Assembly: GCA_965249745.1 (NCBI GenBank)
Contig: OZ252252.1
Span: 930,001-994,000, forward strand
Direction: 5' to 3'
Length of the DNA stretch: 64,000 nt
Source of the DNA: JANYHH01 sp965249745
Lineage (GTDB): Bacteria; Deinococcota; Deinococci; Deinococcales; JAAFIG01
Shown here: positions 56,899 to 64,000 of the stretch, one piece after another
How the letters are laid out: every line of letters begins with the position of its first letter
How positions within the stretch are numbered: the first letter of the stretch is position 1
Position numbers and translations under genes: made by a program
Notes under the pieces: generated by a model
Database searches by the model: none
What the model was told of the DNA's origin: nothing
The model's input: the letters and a program-made list of their open reading frames with translations, nothing else

Positions 56899-57387
56899 AT
56901 GGCGACTTTTCAACTGAAAACAACCCAACCGACCACTCAGGTTTGGCAACGCCTGTCCAGCTCCGCGTTCTTGCAGTCCCTTCAGCAAAGGTTGCAATCC
57001 TTCGGGGACGCCGAACCGAAAGTCAAAAACGGTAACGTCTTCTGGGAGGCCAAAGATCTGAACGGGCAAATCGAGGTCATCCCAGCGCAGGACGGGTCCT
57101 ACGTGCTGCTGCAAGTCAACCCTGCCGCCAGTGCCGGACGCTTTCACTCGAGCTTAGAGGGCTTCCTGAAAGATCTCCGAGAGGCCGTGGAAACGGAACT
57201 GGGAATTTCAAGCCTTGCCCCGGCGGTGGGCGCTGAAACCGAACCGGCTCCCGGCGGAATGCGCGCCTACGGCTTGGTCGCCGAGCGTGGCGAGCAACTC
57301 GAGCCTGAGGCTCCGGCCCCCGGCGGCATGAAGAATTACGGCGTCAACAGCCTGGAATCGGGCGAACGGACGGAGCGCGAGTCCTGA
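56899..57387 (+). CDS. Hypothetical protein with duplicated C-terminal APGGM-Y-G motif
   Basis: 162 residues beginning MATFQLKTTQPTTQVWQRLS. The N-terminal ~105 residues look globular (FWEAKDLNGQIEVIPAQDGSYVLLQVNPAA is strand-rich). The tail carries the motif twice, PAPGGMRAYGLV and PAPGGMKNYGVN, with Glu-rich spacers, suggesting a short linear binding motif. No family recognised. The gene ends 63 bp before the pyridoxamine-oxidase-fold gene and could be co-transcribed with it. Confidence 0.6.
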   Translation: MATFQLKTTQPTTQVWQRLSSSAFLQSLQQRLQSFGDAEPKVKNGNVFWEAKDLNGQIEVIPAQDGSYVLLQVNPAASAGRFHSSLEGFLKDLREAVETELGISSLAPAVGAETEPAPGGMRAYGLVAERGEQLEPEAPAPGGMKNYGVNSLESGERTERES

Positions 57388-57450
57388 ACTCAACCTGGCT
57401 TCAGACCTCGATCAGATCCCAGCTTTAGCGTTTCAACCGGAGGTAATCAC

Positions 57451-57957
57451 ATGGAACAGCTTCAAGGAACCGAAGGCCGGGAACGCTTCGGTGAACTCGT
57501 CAAGGACATCAAATTCGCCATGCTCACGACGCGCTCGAGCGACGGCAGTTTGCATTCACGCCCGATGTTCACCCAGGACATTGAGTTCGATGGCGAACTC
57601 TGGTTTTTCACCGGAGCCTCGAGCGGCAAGATCAGCGACATCGAAGCCAACCCGGACGTAAACGTGGCCTACTCCAAACCCGAGGGTGGCATGTACGTTT
57701 CGGTGACTGGAAAGGCTAGTCTATCGCGTGATCGCGCCAAGATTCTGGAGTTGTGGAAGCCGGAGTACAAGATCTACTTTGAGGACGGTCCCGACGACCC
57801 TGATTTGATTCTGCTGAAAGTTGATGTCAACGAGGCGGAGTACTGGACTTCCAACCGCAACCCGGTGCTGCGCCTGTTCGGATTGGCCAAGGCGCTCGTC
57901 ACGAAAGACCCAAAATCGCTGGGCGAACAGGGTCACATCGAAGTCAGCAAAGCCTGA
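57451..57957 (+). CDS. General stress protein 26-like, pyridoxamine 5'-phosphate oxidase fold
   Basis: 168 residues with the split-barrel flavin-binding fold: VKDIKFAMLTTRSSDGSLHSRPMF, ELWFFTGASSGKISDIEANPDVNVAYSKP and YVSVTGKASLSRDRAKILELW match the Gsp26 group, which binds FMN or F420-like cofactors and is linked to general stress. A clear GGAGGTAA precedes ATG 57451. The exact substrate is unknown. Confidence 0.88.
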   Translation: MEQLQGTEGRERFGELVKDIKFAMLTTRSSDGSLHSRPMFTQDIEFDGELWFFTGASSGKISDIEANPDVNVAYSKPEGGMYVSVTGKASLSRDRAKILELWKPEYKIYFEDGPDDPDLILLKVDVNEAEYWTSNRNPVLRLFGLAKALVTKDPKSLGEQGHIEVSKA

Positions 57958-58018
57958 GTTTTTACGCCATTAACCGCACCCGCCGGTTTGCTCGAGCGGG
58001 CGCGGTCAATTCGGTTGA

Positions 58019-58024
58019 TAGAAT
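58019..58024 (+). promoter_or_regulatory. -10 box TAGAAT, leaderless start of argJ
   Basis: TAGAAT ends 7 nt before ATG 58032; no Shine-Dalgarno. Confidence 0.55.
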
Positions 58025-58031
58025 TCGCCAC

Positions 58032-59180
58032 ATGAAGCTTCCAGTCGGTTTTCGGGCGAGCGGCGTCAAGGCGGGCATTAAGCCATCCGGCAATCCAGAC
58101 TTGGCGCTGATCGTCAGCGCTGCGCCGTGCGCCTGGGCCTTCGCGGGTACGCAGAATCTGGCGGCGGCGGCCTCGGTCGTGCGCGCTCGAGGCTTGTACG
58201 CCACGACAGACCCATTGCAGGCGGTCGTCGTCAACGCCGGGAACGCTAATTGCGTCACCGGCGATCAGGGCGTCCAGACGGATACTCTCATGGCAGAGAT
58301 CGCCGCTCACGAACTGCATCTTGTGTCTGCCGCAGTCCTGACCGCCAGCACGGGCGTGATCGGGGTGCAACTGCCCATAGAAAAACTCGAGGCGGGCATT
58401 CCAGCCGCTCGAGTTACCCTGGGCTTGGACCTCGAGCCTGCTGCGACCGCCATCATGACAACGGATTTGACCATGAAAACTGCCGAAGTGACGCTGCCGG
58501 GCGGGGCCAGAGTGGTCGGGTGCTGCAAGGGATCGGGCATGATTCACCCGAACATGGCGACCATGCTGGCCTTCGTCATGACCGATGCCAGGCTGGAACA
58601 ACCGGTCCTCCGGGCAGCCTTTCCGGGAATCGTCATGCGGACCTTCAACGCGGTCACGGTGGACGGTGACACCAGCACCAATGACCTGGCCGTGGTCATG
58701 GCGAACGGCGCGGCGGGAGAGAGCGATCTGGCAGGCGTCCTCGAGGCGATAGAACACGTCATGCGGGAGCTGGCCAAAATGATCGCCAGAGACGGCGAGG
58801 GGGCCACAAAACTCTTGACCGTCAACGTCAACGCCGCGCCCAGCCAACAGGAAGCTATTCAGGCGGCGCGAGTTGTGGCAGGCTCGAGTCTGTTCAAGAG
58901 CGCCGTGTACGGCAACGATCCGAACTGGGGTCGCATCTTGGCGGCCCTGGGTCGCAGCGGCGTCGTGTTTGATCCGACGGCCGCGAAGGTTGCGGTGCAA
59001 GGCGTTCCGGTCTTCGCCGGGAAGCCGTTGGCGTTCGATAAGACGGTTATATCTAACGCGATGCGGCTCGAGGAGGTCGTGGTGGATATCAGTCTTGGAG
59101 CCGGGGCCGCCTCTGGAACCGCTTGGGGTTGCGACTTGACAGAGGGGTACGTGCGGATTAACGCCGAATACACGACCTGA
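58032..59180 (+). CDS. argJ: Glutamate N-acetyltransferase / amino-acid N-acetyltransferase
   Basis: 382 residues, an Ntn-hydrolase-like enzyme that recycles acetyl groups in arginine biosynthesis (ornithine acetyltransferase). The self-cleavage site HPNMATMLAFVMTD is intact, with the nucleophile Thr at about residue 177. ASTGVIG and VNAGNANCVTGDQG near the N-terminus and TVDGDTSTNDLAV after the cleavage site are family motifs, and it ends EYTT, as many ArgJ proteins do. It supplies the pathway step that feeds argB at 10 kb. Transcription appears leaderless. Confidence 0.95.
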   Translation: MKLPVGFRASGVKAGIKPSGNPDLALIVSAAPCAWAFAGTQNLAAAASVVRARGLYATTDPLQAVVVNAGNANCVTGDQGVQTDTLMAEIAAHELHLVSAAVLTASTGVIGVQLPIEKLEAGIPAARVTLGLDLEPAATAIMTTDLTMKTAEVTLPGGARVVGCCKGSGMIHPNMATMLAFVMTDARLEQPVLRAAFPGIVMRTFNAVTVDGDTSTNDLAVVMANGAAGESDLAGVLEAIEHVMRELAKMIARDGEGATKLLTVNVNAAPSQQEAIQAARVVAGSSLFKSAVYGNDPNWGRILAALGRSGVVFDPTAAKVAVQGVPVFAGKPLAFDKTVISNAMRLEEVVVDISLGAGAASGTAWGCDLTEGYVRINAEYTT

Positions 59181-59341
59181 GAAATTGCCTTCAACACGAC
59201 GTTTAATGTCGGCGGATGTAAGAAAGCTGTCAGCCGCCTGCGGTTTTTACACACCCTTGGCTGACTGCGTCCCATAACCTGAGACGATTTACAGCTTTGA
59301 AGTGTTAGGAAAGCCGCATTTCTAACCGTGATCCAGCTACC

Positions 59342-61207
59342 ATGACTCAATCCCCTTCCCAGCCCGACTTAGAGCGCCGCCTACGCGAGGCCGAGCTATT
59401 CGCTCGCATCACCACGGCCGCCGCGAACCTGTCGCCGATTTCGGTGCTAAACACCGTCTGCCAGGAGGTGGCCGCCGCGATTGGCGTCTCCGATGCGGCC
59501 TTCGCGCAACTAGACGCGAACAACCAGACGCTGACCGTGATCTCAGAGTACCGCTCGAGCGGCCCGAGCGCCCTCGGTATGGAGCTGAAGCTCAGCGAGC
59601 CGCTGACGCAGGAAGTTATCGTGCAACGGCGCGCCGTGACGATAGACGACGTGCTGACCCACGAGCTGCTAAGAGACTCGAGGAGCAGACTGGGAAAACT
59701 GGGGATTCGCAGTCTGTTGGTCGTGCCGGTGATCGCTCACGGCCAGGTGATCGGCTCGATTGGTTTAGACGCCTACGAGCCGCATCGGTTCAGTCAGGAC
59801 GACCTCGAGCTGGTCACGAGTGTCATTCGAGCCGCCGCGCCCGCCTTGGAGCAGACGCGCCTCTACGAGCAACTGCGGCACAGCTTCGAGCGGTACGAAG
59901 CACTCGTGGAAACCTTGGACGGGGTGGTCTGGGAAGCCATCTGGAACGGGAAGCAACTGGAGTGCATCTTTATCAGCCCGCAGGTGGAAACGCTCTTTGG
60001 GCATCCGCGCGAAGCCTTCCTGGGGAACCACGATTTGAGCGTCTGGAAGGATGTGCTTCACCCGTCCGATCTGCCAGTCCTGCGGAATATCATGGTTCGC
60101 GTGGGGCGGTCGCTGGTACGAACGACCGCAGAATCCAGAGCCTTTCACCGCGACGGGCGGGCGCTCTGGTTGCGCGATCAAATCAGCGGCTGGCTGCACA
60201 ACGGACAGGTTCATATTCGTGGCCTGATCCTGGACATCACCGCCCAGAAACGCGCCTCGGAGTTGGAGCGCGACCGCAACGAGGTGCTGCAACTGATCGC
60301 CCAGGGTCAACCGCTCCAGGTGACCTTAGAGCGCTTACGAATCATGGCGGCCGCGCAGACCAACGGTGTCGGCAGCGCCATGATCCTGTTCGATCAATCC
60401 GAGTTCGCCGTCGTCAACGCCGTCGGCATGACCGCCTCGGCCGTGGACCGCTTGCACAGCAGCGAGGGCCAAGCCTTCCTGCTCGAGTTCGCCGGGGAAA
60501 AGCGGTTGTTGCGCACCGGAGAGATTCTCAACCTGTCCATGAACGATCCACGACTGGTCGGGTACTCGGGGCAGCTCATGGGAACCGACGCCCGGCAGAT
60601 CGCGGTCCTGCCGGTACGTTCCAGTAACGCAGACCTGCTAGCGGCGATGCTAGTGTTTCACAACGAGACTGTTTTCACCCCCAGCGCGGGCTGGCGCGCC
60701 CTGATGGATTTGCTGGTGATCGCTATCGAGCACGACCGCCTGATGCAAACCCTGGAATTTCAGGCCACCCACGACCAGCTCACCCGACTACCCAACCGCA
60801 ACCTGTACCACCAGCGGCTCGAGATGGCGATGCGCGATTTCGCGCAGGTCGGTTTGCTGAGTCTGGACTTGAACGGCTTCAAACAAGTCAATGACCGTTT
60901 CGGTCACAGTGTTGGTGATGAACTGCTGGTCGGCGTCGCCGAGACGCTACGCACCAGCGCGACACCAGCCGACACGGTGGCCCGGCTGGGCGGTGACGAG
61001 TTCGTGATGGTTTTGCCGAACGCGTCACGCGCCGATTGCCTGCAACTGGCCGAGACGATCCGAAGCCGCGTGGATGCCTTTCAGCTTGAAAACGGCGCGT
61101 CCGTGACCGCCTCGGTCGGCGTGGCCCTGTACCCGGCGGATGCGATCGAAGCGGATGAACTCTACCGAGCTGCCGACCGCGCCATGTACGCCGAAAAACA
61201 CCGGTAA
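59342..61207 (+). CDS. GAF-PAS-GAF-GGDEF diguanylate cyclase
   Basis: 621 residues. GAF domain (about 20-170), PAS/PAC domain (about 185-305), a second GAF-like domain (about 315-470) and a C-terminal GGDEF domain. The active-site sequence ARLGGDEFVMVLPN is intact, so cyclic di-GMP synthesis is likely. The inhibitory I-site RxxD upstream is TPAD, lacking Arg, so feedback inhibition is probably weak. No transmembrane segment, so a cytosolic sensor. The 160-bp leader holds CCGC-CT-GCGG-TTTTT near 59234-59248, perhaps a weak upstream terminator. Confidence 0.9.
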   Translation: MTQSPSQPDLERRLREAELFARITTAAANLSPISVLNTVCQEVAAAIGVSDAAFAQLDANNQTLTVISEYRSSGPSALGMELKLSEPLTQEVIVQRRAVTIDDVLTHELLRDSRSRLGKLGIRSLLVVPVIAHGQVIGSIGLDAYEPHRFSQDDLELVTSVIRAAAPALEQTRLYEQLRHSFERYEALVETLDGVVWEAIWNGKQLECIFISPQVETLFGHPREAFLGNHDLSVWKDVLHPSDLPVLRNIMVRVGRSLVRTTAESRAFHRDGRALWLRDQISGWLHNGQVHIRGLILDITAQKRASELERDRNEVLQLIAQGQPLQVTLERLRIMAAAQTNGVGSAMILFDQSEFAVVNAVGMTASAVDRLHSSEGQAFLLEFAGEKRLLRTGEILNLSMNDPRLVGYSGQLMGTDARQIAVLPVRSSNADLLAAMLVFHNETVFTPSAGWRALMDLLVIAIEHDRLMQTLEFQATHDQLTRLPNRNLYHQRLEMAMRDFAQVGLLSLDLNGFKQVNDRFGHSVGDELLVGVAETLRTSATPADTVARLGGDEFVMVLPNASRADCLQLAETIRSRVDAFQLENGASVTASVGVALYPADAIEADELYRAADRAMYAEKHR

Positions 61208-61226
61208 CTGGTAGCGCACTAGAGGC

Positions 61227-61604
61227 TTACCGACGCGGCTTAGCCTCGAGCAATTCCTTCAACAGGGCGAACGCGCCGATCACCCTGGGAAAACCCAGGT
61301 ACGGCACGGCGAACAGCAGCACCTCGCGCACTTCCTGTTCGCTCGCCCCGTTCAGCAATGCGCCACGCAGGTGGGTTTTCAGCTCTTCCGGATTCCCGAG
61401 CGCCATCAACATCACCGTCGCCAGCAACTCCTGAATCTTTGGTTCCAACGTCCCCCTGGCGTAGATCTCGCCGTAAGCGAACTCGCGCACGTAACGCTCC
61501 AAATCCGGGTCCAGGCGCGTCAAGCGGCGCTCGATGGCGCGTTTGGCATCGCCCCAGATGGCGTCTCTTGGGTCTGGGGAGGCGTCAGTAAGAGGGTCAG
61601 GCAT
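61227..61604 (-). CDS. Carboxymuconolactone decarboxylase family protein
   Basis: 125 residues with the CMD fold: DAKRAIERRLTRLDPDLERYVREFAYGEIY, KIQELLATVMLMALGNPEELKTHLRGALLNGASEQEVREVLL. The CxxC pair of AhpD-type members is absent, so a peroxidase-cycle role is unlikely. ATG 61604 is preceded by TACAGT (61617-61612) 7 nt upstream (leaderless), which excludes a six-residue longer start. Confidence 0.85.
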   Translation of the reverse strand: MPDPLTDASPDPRDAIWGDAKRAIERRLTRLDPDLERYVREFAYGEIYARGTLEPKIQELLATVMLMALGNPEELKTHLRGALLNGASEQEVREVLLFAVPYLGFPRVIGAFALLKELLEAKPRR

Positions 61605-61611
61605 ACCTGGC

Positions 61612-61617
61612 ACTGTA
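61612..61617 (-). promoter_or_regulatory. -10 box TACAGT, leaderless start
   Basis: Minus-strand TACAGT lies 7 nt before ATG 61604. Confidence 0.5.
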
Positions 61618-61667
61618 AACAATCCCTTGAGGTACCAGCGTCGTTTCGGGTACTCGAGCCAGCTAGG

Positions 61668-62693
61668 TCACCGCTTCTCGAGCGCCAGCCGCACGAGTTC
61701 GGACACAAGCTGTGCGTACCCAATGCCGCCCGCCTCCCAGAGCTTCGGGTACATGCTGGTCTGGGTGAAACCGGGAATCGTGTTGACCTCGTTCAGGAAA
61801 AGCGTCCCAGTCTTTGGGAGGTAGAAAAAATCCACTCGCGCCAGCCCCGCGCAGTCCAACGCCTTGAACGCGGTGACCGCCAGCGTCTGCACGCGGCTCG
61901 AGATTTCACCTGGCAGGTCGGCGGGGATCTGCATCTGGGCGCGACCGGCGGTGTACTTCGTGTCGTAATCGTAGAACTCTGATTCAAAACTGAGTTCACC
62001 GACCGGACTGGCACGCGGCGAGTCGTTCCCGAGAATCGCCACCTCGAGTTCGCGCGGTTTGCCGCCAGGGGTCCCCGCTTCAACGATGGCGCGGCGATCC
62101 AGTTTCAAGGCAACTTTGAGCGCGTCACGCAATTCGGGGCGATTGCCCGCCTTGGAGATCCCGACCGATGACCCGAGGTTGGCGGGTTTGACGAAAACCG
62201 GAAATCCCAACGCCTCGAGTTCCGCTAAAGTCGCCTCAGGATCGTGCTGAAAGTCTGCCCGCGTCACGAGCCTATATGGGACTTGCGGCAAGCCGTGTGC
62301 GCCCAGCACCGCCTTCATCATGAGCTTGTCCATGCTGACGGCGCTGCCCAGCACGCCACTGCCGACGAACGGAATCCCAGCCAGCGTCAGCAAGCCTTGA
62401 ACCGTGCCATCCTCGCCCATCGGGCCGTGCAGCAACGGAAACACCACGTCGTACCCGGCGGCGCTCGAGGCTTGCTGGAGAACCAATTCTCCACCGCTCG
62501 AGGCGCTCCCTCGAGCCAAGGCCTGCGGCGTTTCAGAGGGTGGCAGCCATTTGCCCTCGCGGGTGATGACGACCGGCGTGACCTCGAATTGATCGGTTGG
62601 CAAGGCGTTCAACACGCTCTGCGCGGAGTTCAGGCTGACCTCGTGCTCCTCGGATTGACCGCCACAGAGCAGTAATAGACGAATCTTGGGCAT
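61668..62693 (-). CDS. ddl: D-alanine--D-alanine ligase
   Basis: 341-residue ATP-grasp enzyme that makes the D-Ala-D-Ala dipeptide for peptidoglycan. LLLLCGGQSEEHEVSLNSA, FPLLHGPMGEDGTVQGLL, FPVFVKPANLGSSVGI, EFYDYDTKYTAG and FLNEVNTIPGFTQTSMYPKLW are all intact. The Tyr of the YDYDTKYT loop is present, as in ligases making dipeptide rather than depsipeptide. GAGACT 7 nt before ATG 62693 is a weak leaderless promoter. Confidence 0.95.
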   Translation of the reverse strand: MPKIRLLLLCGGQSEEHEVSLNSAQSVLNALPTDQFEVTPVVITREGKWLPPSETPQALARGSASSGGELVLQQASSAAGYDVVFPLLHGPMGEDGTVQGLLTLAGIPFVGSGVLGSAVSMDKLMMKAVLGAHGLPQVPYRLVTRADFQHDPEATLAELEALGFPVFVKPANLGSSVGISKAGNRPELRDALKVALKLDRRAIVEAGTPGGKPRELEVAILGNDSPRASPVGELSFESEFYDYDTKYTAGRAQMQIPADLPGEISSRVQTLAVTAFKALDCAGLARVDFFYLPKTGTLFLNEVNTIPGFTQTSMYPKLWEAGGIGYAQLVSELVRLALEKR

Positions 62694-62772
62694 CGTGGAA
62701 AGTCTCGAGGGATGGCGTGAGCATTTTCTGAGAACTGTGCTTGGGCTTCAGGCTGACTGCCGTCTCGAGGTG

Positions 62773-62778
62773 CAGAAT
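62773..62778 (+). promoter_or_regulatory. -10 box CAGAAT, probable leaderless start of SDR gene
   Basis: CAGAAT ends 6 nt before ATG 62785. Confidence 0.4.
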
Positions 62779-62784
62779 GGACCC

Positions 62785-63456
62785 ATGTTGACCGATAAAG
62801 TGTTTATCGTGACCGGAGCCGCCGGTGCCATCGCGGGCAGTATCAACGCGGCGCTGCTGGGGGCGGGCGCACGCCTGATGCTGATTGACCGCAAGGTTGT
62901 GCAAACGCCCGCCGGGGAAACGACCGTCGCCGACCTGGATTCGCTCGAGGGGGCGGGGGCGATGGTGCAGATGACCCTCGAGCGGTTCGGGTGCGTGGAC
63001 GGCTTGGTTCACACGGTCGGCGGATTCGCCGCCGAGAAAGCCCTGGCGTTCAAACCCGAGACGTTTGAAGCGATGTTCAATACCAACGTTCGCACCCTGG
63101 TCAACGTGAGCGCCGCCGTGCTGCCAGAACTCGTGAAAACCGAGGGCTTCCTGGGCGGCATCGCGGCAGGTCAGGTGGCTCGAGGTTCCGGGGCGGGCGC
63201 GGCGCTCTACACAGCCGCCAAAGGAGCCGTGGCGCTCTACCTGAAATCTGTGGCGGCCGAAGTCAAAGGGATTCGCGCCGGGGTCGTCTACCCGATGGGC
63301 ACGGTGGACACGCCCGCCAACCGCAAAAGCATGGGCGCTGAAAAGGCGGAAACCTGGATTGATCCGGCTGAGATCGCGCAAGCCTTCGTGTTCATGGCAG
63401 GCCGGGGCGCTCGAGGGCGCGTGCTCGAGGTTCAGGTGCATCCACCGCAGGATTAA
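62785..63456 (+). CDS. Short-chain dehydrogenase/reductase-like protein lacking the catalytic Ser
   Basis: 223 residues with a Rossmann fold: KVFIVTGAAGAIAG, VDGLVHTVGGFA and the active-site pair Tyr142-x-x-x-Lys146 in ALYTAAKGAVALY. The position 13 residues before the Tyr, normally Ser, is Gly129 in GGIAAGQVARGS. The Asn position and C-terminus (PMGTVDTPANR) look normal. It may be a weak or non-classical reductase. The start at ATG 62785 fits both family length and the promoter. Confidence 0.82.
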   Translation: MLTDKVFIVTGAAGAIAGSINAALLGAGARLMLIDRKVVQTPAGETTVADLDSLEGAGAMVQMTLERFGCVDGLVHTVGGFAAEKALAFKPETFEAMFNTNVRTLVNVSAAVLPELVKTEGFLGGIAAGQVARGSGAGAALYTAAKGAVALYLKSVAAEVKGIRAGVVYPMGTVDTPANRKSMGAEKAETWIDPAEIAQAFVFMAGRGARGRVLEVQVHPPQD

Positions 63457-63533
63457 GCAACGAAGATTCATCTCCGTGACTCGAGTTCAGGAAAGCTTTT
63501 TATATTTGCGTCTCGAGAACCGTGTCGGGCGGA

Positions 63534-63606
63534 TACGTTTGACGAATTTCGCATACCGTGCTATTCTATGTTCCTATCAGCGCCGAGAGGCGCGTTTTTT
63601 ATTGCC
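63534..63606 (+). ncRNA. Promoter-hairpin module, copy 2: predicted ~28-nt transcript
   Basis: TTGACG (63539-63544), 17-bp spacer and TATTCT (63562-63567), then CCTATCA and stem GCGCC (63580-63584) / GGCGC (63589-63593) with GAGA tetraloop, then six Ts. The promoter, spacer, pre-hairpin bases and ATTGCC downstream match copy 1 at 31713-31787, while the hairpin loop differs. It lies between the SDR gene and the helicase and may also terminate the SDR transcript. A stable product is inference. Confidence 0.55.
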
Positions 63607-63913
63607 CGTTTTATCCGCTCCAGTTATCGCGTGACACGTTTCCTGTAGGGGTGAGGCTCGCCTCGCCCAGCCATGTCAGCCAACCGCTCGACCATTCCCT
63701 CGAGTGCTAGGTGGATAACAGCGTGCCGTAGATAACAACGTCCCTCGCTCCAATCGTGTACACTGCCTCGTTTGTGTGCTGAGATTTCGCTCGCGCCAAC
63801 ACACCGCGAGCCTGCGCCAGGGCGGCTGCCTCGCCCCAGAATCACCCACTCGTCAACGACTCGAGTCCCCACGCCCTGAAGCCGGGGGCGTCGCGGTCGC
63901 GGAAAGCTGAACC
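63607..63913. other. Long leader region of the DEAD-box helicase gene
   Basis: About 307 bp with no gene. TACACT at 63759-63764 is a candidate -10 box, which would give a transcribed leader of roughly 145 nt. RNA helicase genes often carry long cold-responsive leaders, but no known riboswitch is recognised. Confidence 0.35.
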
Positions 63914-64000
63914 ATGTCGTTCGATTCAATGAAGCTTCACAAATCGCTGTTGCGTGCCATCGCGGACAGCGGGTACACCACACCCACACCGATTCAACTG
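63914..64000 (+). CDS. DEAD-box RNA helicase, N-terminal part (cut by window edge)
   Basis: Only 29 codons are present: MSFDSMKLHKSLLRAIADSG followed by YTTPTPIQL. This is the Q-motif region (F...L......G....PIQ) that begins every DEAD-box helicase of the RhlE/CshA type. The start is ATG 63914; no strong ribosome binding site is visible. The catalytic motifs are outside the window. Confidence 0.88.
   Translation, partial: MSFDSMKLHKSLLRAIADSGYTTPTPIQL

Noticed and set aside
59200..59300. Possible riboswitch or antiterminator before the GGDEF gene (GTCAGCC pairing with GGCTGAC around a CCGC/GCGG hairpin)
   Set aside because: The alternative stems are only 4-7 bp and match no known riboswitch class; too weak to call.

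Overview
The window looks like a chromosomal segment of a Deinococcota bacterium (Deinococcus or a close relative), about 60% GC by eye. The evidence is the gene content: maltodextrin ABC permeases without a local ATPase, a GH57 glucanotransferase-type protein, giant DUF11 surface proteins, and DUF72, DUF4385 and DUF2726 proteins. At least a dozen genes also have a TAnnnT -10 box only 6-7 nt before the start codon, the leaderless arrangement known from Deinococcus. No tRNA, rRNA, CRISPR array or insertion sequence was seen.

Layout. 1-9.9 kb is carbohydrate metabolism: partial xylose isomerase, a GH57 protein, a class IV aminotransferase, a GH3 beta-N-acetylhexosaminidase-like enzyme, and malE-malF-malG. 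10-15.5 kb is housekeeping: argB, ispD-ispE (overlapping), ubiX, a Bax-inhibitor-1 membrane protein and a duplicated-domain lipoprotein. 15.6-25.2 kb is mostly minus strand: a beta-propeller protein, a MoxR ATPase / LRV repeat / VWA-metallopeptidase-like operon, and a small operon with a membrane iron-sulfur protein and two extracytoplasmic proteins. 25.3-34.3 kb holds a BtuF-like protein, holin-like and PspC membrane proteins, DUF72, a CAP-domain lipoprotein, a VWA/double-FHA membrane protein, DUF2726 and an S9 peptidase. 34.3-53.6 kb holds a frameshifted Ser/Thr kinase and two giant surface genes: a DUF11/SdrD-B-like protein carrying one frameshift, overlapping a DUF11 protein with a probable C-terminal beta-barrel. 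53.7-64 kb holds a Crp/Fnr regulator, PAS and GGDEF signalling proteins, argJ, ddl, an SDR and the start of a DEAD-box helicase.

Three patterns cut across the genes. (1) The palindrome CTCGAG is massively over-represented: 34 copies counted by eye in the first 5 kb, against about 1.6 expected. It occurs in coding and non-coding DNA, in terminator arms, in minisatellites and over one ribosome binding site, much like the HIP1 element of cyanobacteria. (2) Two copies of a ~70-bp module, about 31.8 kb apart, join a conserved sigma-70-type promoter directly to a GC hairpin and T-run, predicting a transcript of only ~25-30 nt. (3) Degenerate 15-bp-period minisatellites lie just after two genes and inside a third. 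Patterns 1 and 2 are the best candidates for something undescribed.
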